Shown: positions 20,373 to 26,678 of the stretch, in pieces
Numbering within the stretch: the first letter of the stretch is position 1
Layout of the letters: every line of letters starts with the position of its first letter
Source of the DNA: Priapulus caudatus
Lineage: Eukaryota > Priapulida > Priapulimorpha > Priapulimorphida > Priapulidae
Direction of reading: 5' to 3'
Assembly: GCF_000485595.1 (NCBI RefSeq)
Contig: NW_014577121.1
Span: 391,844-418,521 of the forward strand
Length of the DNA stretch: 26,678 nt
Translations under genes and position numbers: made by a program
The notes under the pieces: generated by a model
Seen by the model: the letters and a program-made list of their open reading frames with translations, nothing else
Told to the model about the DNA's origin: nothing
Database searches by the model: none

Positions 20373-20510
20373 TTGTGTGTGTGTGTTTTTGGTGTTGTTT
20401 TGTGTTGTGTTGTTGTTTGTGTGTGTGTTGGTTTGTGTGTGTGTGTGTGTGTTGTGTGTGTTGTTGTGTGTTGTGTGTGAATAGAGAGAATGAGAGAGAG
20501 AGAGAGAGTG
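20373..20510 (+). repeat. (GT)n then (GA)n microsatellite
   Basis: Imperfect GT/GTT repeats to about 20480, then AGAGAGAATGAGAGAGAGAG. Counterpart of 8801-9040 before block A copy 1. Confidence 0.85.
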
Positions 20511-21104
20511 TGTGTTGTTTGTGTTTCGTCTTTTTGGTTTGTTTTCGATTATTTTGGTGCTTGTCTTCACTTATTTTGATAAATTTATTTCGATTAATTT
20601 TATTCTGAATTCTATTTATTTCATGCGTCACTTTGACTTGTCCGTGTTATGAAGACCTCCTTGTGTTTGAATGAGACTAAACGAGAAAAACCAACTTGCG
20701 TAGACGTTCATAAGTTGTTTTGGGAGCTCATCCAGAGACTGTCATATCGACTCATAAAGCGCTTTCTCTAGTAATATTCTGGTACAGCAAGCCTAAGCTA
20801 GTTGATTCGTGTGATTTGGGTGGGTTGCTAGTAGGTTAGGCCCGTGTGGTGTGAGTTTAGTCACGCCCATAGCTAGTATGATTGGGGGTTGCTACCAGGT
20901 TAGCGCAAGTGCCACCGGTTAGAACAAACCCTAAGTTTAGTGTTGTTTTGGTGTGCTTTGTTTTGGCTAACCCAGGTTTATTATGACGATTGCATGTAGT
21001 TTGGGTGAAAGCAAAGCTAGCTAGTGTTGGTACGAGTTAACGTTTTATAATTTGCCGCAATGTGAGGCATACGTGACTATTCAAGACTATATACTTATTA
21101 TTCT

Positions 21105-21440
21105 TGTTCTCTCTCTCTTCTCTTGTTCTCTCTCTCTCTCTCTCTCTATCCATCTCGATCATTCTCTCTTCTCATATCTGCCTCTCTCTCTCTCTCCTCC
21201 CGTGTCTCGTTCTGCTCGTCTCATTGCTCTCTGCTCTCTGTGTGTGTGTGTGTGTGTGGTGTGTGTGTGTGTGTTGTGTTGTGTGTGTTGTTATGTATGT
21301 GTGTGTGTTGTGTGTGTGTGTGTGTGTGTGTGTAGTGTGTGTGTGTGTGTTGTGTTGTGTGTTGTGCTGTGTGTTTTGTGTGTGTGTGTTTGGTTTGTTG
21401 TTGTGTGGTGTTGTTGTGTGTGGTGTGTGTGTGTGCTGCG
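21105..21440 (+). repeat. (CT)n then (GT)n microsatellite, block A copy 2
   Basis: CTCTCT-rich to about 21237, then GTGTGT with TTG and TATG interruptions. Long cysteine/valine-rich frames and the minus-strand His/Thr-rich frames are artefacts. Confidence 0.9.
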
Positions 21441-21859
21441 CACTGTGTGGTGTACATGCGTGGTAGTAATTCTCTTATTACAAAATATCGCGGCGATTTG
21501 AAATCTTGTAATTTGGATTCCATCGGAGCATCCTGCATAAGCTCGGCAGTTAAATCGTAGTTTGCTAGTATGGGGGATCGTAACTTGCTCGAATATAGAA
21601 GTGACTGGCCATTGTACATACAAGGATAGTGTATACTCATTCCTATGCTGGGCAATGCTTATATTAAACTATTGTACTGCCAAAATGATAAATTCACGCC
21701 TTGAAACGCATGCATTTCTCGCCTGAAATATGTTCATCTTAAATGCTAGATCTTCGTGATTCATTGCTAAAATATAAGTAAGTAATTACTAATAATGCTT
21801 GCATTTATTTATGGTGCGCTGGGCGAAAGCAACACTGCTTTCGTTCTGCGTTTATGCAG
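21441..21859. other. putative intron/upstream sequence of the EF-hand exon
   Basis: Unassigned sequence that ends in a T-rich stretch (CTGCTTTCGTTCTGCGTTTATGCAG) usable as a polypyrimidine tract and acceptor for the exon at 21860. No earlier exon could be identified. Confidence 0.35.
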
Positions 21860-21912
21860 ATATAAACAAAGACGGGTGCCTGGATTTCAATGACTTTGAG
21901 CTAGTGCGGAAG
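21860..21912 (+). CDS. EF-hand exon, sarcoplasmic calcium-binding-protein-like (internal, partial)
   Basis: A 53-base candidate internal exon bounded by TATGCAG and GTGCGT. It enters in mid-codon: two bases complete a codon whose first base would come from the previous exon, read here as Asp. It then encodes INKDGCLDFNDFELVRK. With that Asp the 12-residue EF-hand loop is D-I-N-K-D-G-C-L-D-F-N-D: Asp/Asn/Asp at 1, 3 and 5, Gly at 6, Leu at 8, Asp at 9, and Asp instead of the usual Glu at 12. The loop is followed by FELVRK, the start of the second helix. The D-x-N-x-D-G-x-L-D-x-x-D-F-E pattern resembles the first EF-hand of invertebrate sarcoplasmic calcium-binding proteins and calexcitin, which are soluble cytosolic calcium buffers or sensors. 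Other EF-hand families remain possible. The rest of the gene is not found with confidence. Confidence 0.6.
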
Positions 21913-21948
21913 GTGCGTATAAGTGCGGGTCAAATATACTGCACGTGG

Positions 21949-21981
21949 CGTGTGCGTGCGTGCGTGCGTGCGTGCGTGCGT
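21949..21981 (+). repeat. (GCGT)n microsatellite
   Basis: About eight near-perfect GTGC units beginning 37 bases after the EF-hand exon, in the presumed intron. Copy 1 has a scrambled version of the same stretch. Confidence 0.9.
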
Positions 21982-22039
21982 GGTGCGTGAGTGATGATCG
22001 TATGTGATGTAAACATGCATATATATATATATGAGGACG

Positions 22040-22184
22040 TATGCGCGTCGAGGCGCGCGTGCGCGTATGTTTGCGTGCGCGTGTGTACTTCAGTGGCGTG
22101 CTTGCGCGTATGTTGCGTGCACGTGTGTGCTTGCGTGATGTGTGTGTGTGGTGTGTGTGTGTGTGTGTGTGTGTGTTTTTGTGT

Positions 22185-22216
<32 letters not shown>

Positions 22217-22391
22217 TGTGTGTGTGTGTGTGTTTGTGTGTGGTAGGTCTGTTGTGTGGCGTTCGTGTGTGTGTGTGTGTGTGTGGTGTGTCTGTTGTGT
22301 GTGTTGTGTTGTGTGTGTGTGTTGTTTGTGTTGTGTTGTTGTGGTTTGTGTTGTGTGTGTGTTGTGTGTGTGTGGTTGTGTGTGTGTTTGT

Positions 22392-22439
<48 letters not shown>

Positions 22440-22500
22440 TGTGTGTGTGTGTGTGTGTTTGTGTGCGCGCGTGTGTGTGCGTCAGTGCGTGCTTGCGCGC
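22040..22500 (+). repeat. GT/GCGC-rich microsatellite, block A copy 2
   Basis: GCGCGTGCG-rich at the start and end, with (GT)n in the middle, cleanest at about 22396-22460. All long frames here are artefacts of the repeat. Confidence 0.9.
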
Positions 22501-25376
22501 ATCAGAGCGTTCGCGCGCGTATTTCAATGCTTGTGTTATTGCTTCGCTGCGCGTTTGTGCACGCGCGCCTGCGCGAATCTACGCCGCCGTATCTTTACGG
22601 ACGGGTAACACTGTAAAGGGAATTGCAACATAACTGCTCATCAAATTCAATCAAACTCGTATCCATTACATAAGAGAGATGTCTCTCTGCGCTCTCGATA
22701 AAAAAAATTTAAATTCATCGCTAATTAAGTGACGGCAAAAATTGTTAATTTATATTTAAAAAATGCTTTTTTTGTTATTTCTCAGAAACAGCAAAGAGTT
22801 GGGATCTAAACTTTTAACCATAAGTTGTTCATAATATTAACTAAAAAATCTCCCTGAATTTTTTTTAATGAATTTAGGAAATAAGTTGAAAAGGATGTAC
22901 GAAAATTTGTAGTGATTTTCAAAACGCAACAATTTCGTAAATAAAGAACCATAACTTATGAAATCATAAATGTTTAAAAAAAAATTCATGGAGCCTTTTT
23001 TCCTTTGATATGTTAGCATTGAAACGTAACAAACATTTTGGAATCGGAGTTGAGAGTTTCGAGAAATAGCGTTTGAAAAATCAGCAACTTCAGCATTTCT
23101 AACAATGGAGATATTAGCACTTTTCTAAATTTTCCATGATTGAACGCCTATGTTAAGAATTGACTAATGTGGGGATTAGGAACTGTTTGGGAAGGTACAT
23201 ACATAATTTATACGTATACATAGCTGCCCATGGGTGCGATCTATCAAATTAAGTGGGCATTGAAATTTCGACCTCCCAAAAATCACCTCTCAACCCTAAC
23301 AGTATGCTTAATGTGTTTTCGCCCATGCATGTTTAATTGAACGGTGCTACCGGATGCGTCGATTATTTCCCTTGCCACGAGGGCAAATAAAATGCCTGCC
23401 CGCATGAGATCAAATCGATAGTCTTCACAGCACCGTGAGCGAGGCTGTGCGCCTTGCCAGTCCGCCATCTTTTTAACAATTAATGATGGAAAGCGTTAAA
23501 AAAAACATGTCCGTCTAAGAGCAGTTGAACCGACGCGTGTATTTGCTCTCGGATCGAACGTTACTGTCTAAGTGCCCAACCGTTTCTTTTATCCCCAGCG
23601 AGGGCGAAAAGCAGACGTTTAATTATAACGTTCATTAATTTTTTTTAAATGGGGGATATGCCGCTTGTGTACTTTCATTAATGTTTAATTGCAGTGCTGT
23701 CTTGTGATAGCCTTCAGCGCTGGTACGTGAAAATCTAAAGCATCAAATGATTGCTATATCTACAGGCACATGTATCGTGTATCATTCGTAACACTGACCG
23801 CAGCGGCGCCGAATTTCGTAATTTTAACCAATAATTACATTGTCGCAATGACATTCATGCAGTCATAACTATCTCTAGTACTAGTAATCGATTCTAAATA
23901 AAGAACTGCCGGCTATTCTGAATAAATACGGCAGCAGCAAATAAAAAAACACGATCAATTATAGAATTCTAGAAGTATGATATTCCGCTTTAAATGTCCT
24001 ATATACAATTACTGGAAGTAAAAAATCACTGTAAGATCAATGTTACCCAAGACCTGAGGTCAAGGGATATAATAAATTACCAGGCAACCAGGCATTATTT
24101 GTTCCGTTATAATTCAGGTTTGAATAATATTAGTAGAGTACGCCGGTGATACGCCAAAACTAGAGAATAGAATTACAACTAATAGCTTTACCGAATATAA
24201 ATTGTTAAAGCAGCAATATGCGCATCCAAACGCTAATTTATCCAGTATTAGACTAGCAAATACTTTGTGTCATGCATAATCACACTACCTTATGACAAAA
24301 TAAACTCTAGGTCCTCCCGTTTCACTGCGCGTTTGCTTAAAACCCACAAGAAAGACGTGCGAAATCTGGCAATCTGGCGCCAACACCGAATTGTTTGCCA
24401 AACAATTTAGCCCCGAATCGGTTAGGTGACGTCACATGTTGCTACGGGTTGCACCCGCTGTCGGGTTGCTTGGCAGAGCAACGCGAACGTGTCAACAACA
24501 TCGGAGAATTTGAACAAAATTGGAGGCATTTTCAAATACCTTTTATAAGACAACGCGCAGTAAAATGGGAGGAACAAGAGTTTATTTTGTCATAAGGTAG
24601 TATGATTATGCATGAGTCATGACACGAAGTATTTGCTAGTCTAGTACTGGAGAAATTAGCGTTTTGATGCGCATATTGCGGCTTTAAGCGTAACGCCGTA
24701 AACATTACCTCAAACGTCACCTTAAACATTCAATAACCAATATCTCTAGGCGTTTTTCACCGATTTATAATCACAATCTAAAAGGGCAGTCTTGAATATA
24801 CTACACCGGGATAGACTATGAAACGCGCCAAAATATGAAAAGCAAATATATGGCAATATATAAATTGTAGTGACATTTATTGGTGGCATTATTATGAGGA
24901 TCAGCAGGGAATCTTGTGTGACAGACGCGGGCTTGTTTAAAATTACATATTCTGTATGTTTTACTATCAATACGTTTGACCAGATCTGATATACTGTCCG
25001 CGGCTACTGGTTGAGACCTTAATCTGATGCGTTTCGTGACTGCCATCAGTGGCAATAACCACTATGCATGCTAGGTGACAGCACCACTCAGCAGGCAACA
25101 TTGTTGTTTTTAAAATTCTTTTATTAGTTTTGTTTCATGACACATGGCATGCTATGCACCAATGAACTGCAACCGTGAAGGAAATCCCATTTGTTATTGA
25201 TTTAAATATTTATTTATTTATTTATTTACTACGTACACATATAAGGATATATTCTTATGATCTCGCTGTCGAACGGACATGTCGGACGCGCTGAAAGCTC
25301 CCCCCAGCTTCGCTCATTAACATCGGGAGACCACGCCTACTTATGTGCACACGCGTCTACTATGGCTATAAATTTC

Positions 25377-25382
25377 GCCTTA
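25377..25382 (+). promoter_or_regulatory. TATA-like motif TATAAA, block B copy 2
   Basis: TATAAA in the same aligned position as TATAAAAG in copy 1. About 210 bp upstream of the CRE array. No start site can be shown. Confidence 0.18.
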
Positions 25383-25587
25383 TTACCGCGAGCTGCGTCA
25401 TCCAGCCATGTCAATCTGGCTGCAGCTCTCCGGAAATTGTTGTTGTCGCGTGATCAGTCGCCAACCATCGATCTGTCTCCGCTACCCAGATGACTGGCTG
25501 GTCGATGCCGTGGCGCACGCACTCGCTCGATGAGGTTTGCGATGGCTTTCCGTGACGACTCATCTTTGGTCGGCCGGTATATTGGCG

Positions 25588-25787
25588 TGACGTCAGCGCG
25601 TGACGTCAGTGGGACGTCGTTGCGGCGTCGGCGTGATATGCGCAACGTAGGTGTGATAAGTGCCGTTGCGTGTAACGGGCGTGACGTCAGTGTGATGTCC
25701 GTGACGTCAGTGTGATGTCCGTGACATGTGTGACGTCAGTGTGATGTCCGTGATGTCATCGTGATGAACCTGACATGTGTGACGTCA
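25588..25787 (+). promoter_or_regulatory. CRE (TGACGTCA) array
   Basis: Six perfect TGACGTCA palindromes at 25588, 25601, 25682, 25702, 25731 and 25780, plus the one-mismatch TGATGTCA at 25751. From 25681 the sites sit in a roughly 20-bp tandem unit, GTGACGTCAGTGTGATGTCC, with variants carrying GTGACATGTG and GTGATGAAC. TGACGTCA is the full consensus site of CREB/ATF bZIP factors, so the array is either a dense cAMP-responsive enhancer or promoter, or a minisatellite whose unit happens to contain it. The first two sites are conserved in copy 1. The tandem part is not recognisable there. Confidence 0.5.
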
Positions 25788-25822
25788 TCGTTATGAACGC
25801 GACGGTCTGCGCACAGTTTAGG

Positions 25823-25920
25823 TTGTTGTTGTTGTTGTTGTTGTTGCTGCAAACAGCAACAATAGTAGCAGAAGCAGCAGCAACAGCAACAGCAGCAGCA
25901 GCAGCAGCAGAACGCAGCGG
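25823..25920 (+). repeat. (GTT)n and (CAG)n trinucleotide repeats with hairpin
   Basis: About eight GTT units, then GCTGC, then CAGCAACAA and (CAG)n to about 25911. TTGTTGCTG (25841-25849) and CAGCAACAA (25854-25862) form a perfect 9-bp stem with a 4-base loop. No open frame makes this a convincing polyglutamine exon. Confidence 0.85.
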
Positions 25921-25929
25921 CAGCGGTAG

Positions 25930-25948
25930 CAGCAGTAGTAATAATAAA

Positions 25949-25996
<48 letters not shown>

Positions 25997-26208
25997 CAGT
26001 AATAACAGTAGTAGTATAGTAGTAGTAGTAGTTAGTAGTAGTAGTAGTAGTTTTAGTGTAGGTTTAGTAGAGTAGTTAGTAGTATAGTAGTAGTAGTATT
26101 AGTAGTAGAGGTAGTAGTAGTAGTAGTAGTATAGTAGTAGTAGTGTAGTAGTAGTAGATAGTAGTAGTAGTAGTAGTTAGTAGTAGTAGAGTAGTAGTAG
26201 TAGGTAGT

Positions 26209-26274
<66 letters not shown>

Positions 26275-26284
26275 AGTAGTAATA
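25930..26284 (+). repeat. (AGT)n microsatellite
   Basis: About 350 bases of TAGTAG with a few one-base interruptions. Counterpart of 7316-7850. It contains in-frame TAG in one frame throughout, so it is not coding in that frame. Confidence 0.95.

Positions 26285-26678
<394 letters not shown>

Larger units (their letters stand above)
20511..24004 (+). repeat. block A, copy 2
   Basis: Second copy of the 9060-13645 sequence and the more compact one. It carries the intact EF-hand exon. It runs directly into block B copy 2 at about 24004 through CCTATATACAATT, without the long AT tract seen at both corresponding junctions left of the gap. The unassigned part from 22500 to 24000 is AT-rich, matches copy 1 in many patches and has no open frame of note. 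Confidence 0.85.

Noticed and set aside
6337-25317. Shared ATGTCGGACGCGCTGAA at 6337 and 25279 as a possible first exon (MSDAL)
   Set aside because: Only the first five codons agree between copies. Downstream sequence diverges and both frames stop within about 20 codons, with no convincing donor in common.

Overview
This looks like a gene-poor stretch of an animal nuclear genome, probably an invertebrate. The evidence is very long and varied microsatellites (GT/CA, GA/CT, ATCT, AGT, poly-T), degenerate TTAGGG repeats, a transposon-like element with an 8-bp target duplication, and one small spliced-looking exon that encodes an EF-hand loop. No bacterial, plasmid or phage gene structure is visible. 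No complete protein-coding gene, tRNA or rRNA can be supported. Most long open frames are artefacts of reading through CA, GT, GA or T repeats.

Layout. 1-2220: AT, purine-rich and CACG-rich simple sequence, then a 733-bp inverted-repeat element (1479-2211) flanked by CATGCAGC on both sides. 2220-4755: ATCT/CT and CA microsatellites, unassigned sequence, and one weak exon-like segment at 4422-4517. 4755-8640: block B, copy 1. 8640-9060: GT/GA repeats. 9060-13645: block A, copy 1. 13645-15142: AT-rich, then unassigned sequence. 15143-15167: a 25-N gap. 15168-20510: mostly unassigned sequence with two small tandem-repeat clusters, a 60-bp hairpin repeat, a very G-rich tract and T/ATCT tracts. 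20510-24004: block A, copy 2. 24005-26678: block B, copy 2, running off the window end inside an ATCT array.

The main structural point is that the same sequence occurs twice, in the same orientation, but in circularly permuted order: B then A left of the gap, A then B right of it. This fits a tandem array with a unit of about 9 kb, a circular intermediate, or mis-scaffolded alleles of one locus. Copy 1 is 5 to 24 percent longer than copy 2 between matched anchors because of scattered small insertions. With the fixed-size gap nearby, this suggests that parts of the window are unpolished long-read sequence. Broken frames here should therefore not be read as biological pseudogenes without checking reads.

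The best coding evidence is the 53-bp candidate exon at 21860-21912, with AG and GT borders and a full 12-residue EF-hand loop. It resembles the first EF-hand of invertebrate sarcoplasmic calcium-binding proteins. Its homologue at 10777-10831 keeps the splice borders but has indels. Block B carries a TATA-like motif in both copies and a dense array of the palindrome TGACGTCA (CRE, the CREB/ATF site) in copy 2. These may be regulatory sequence of the same locus, but that link is inference.
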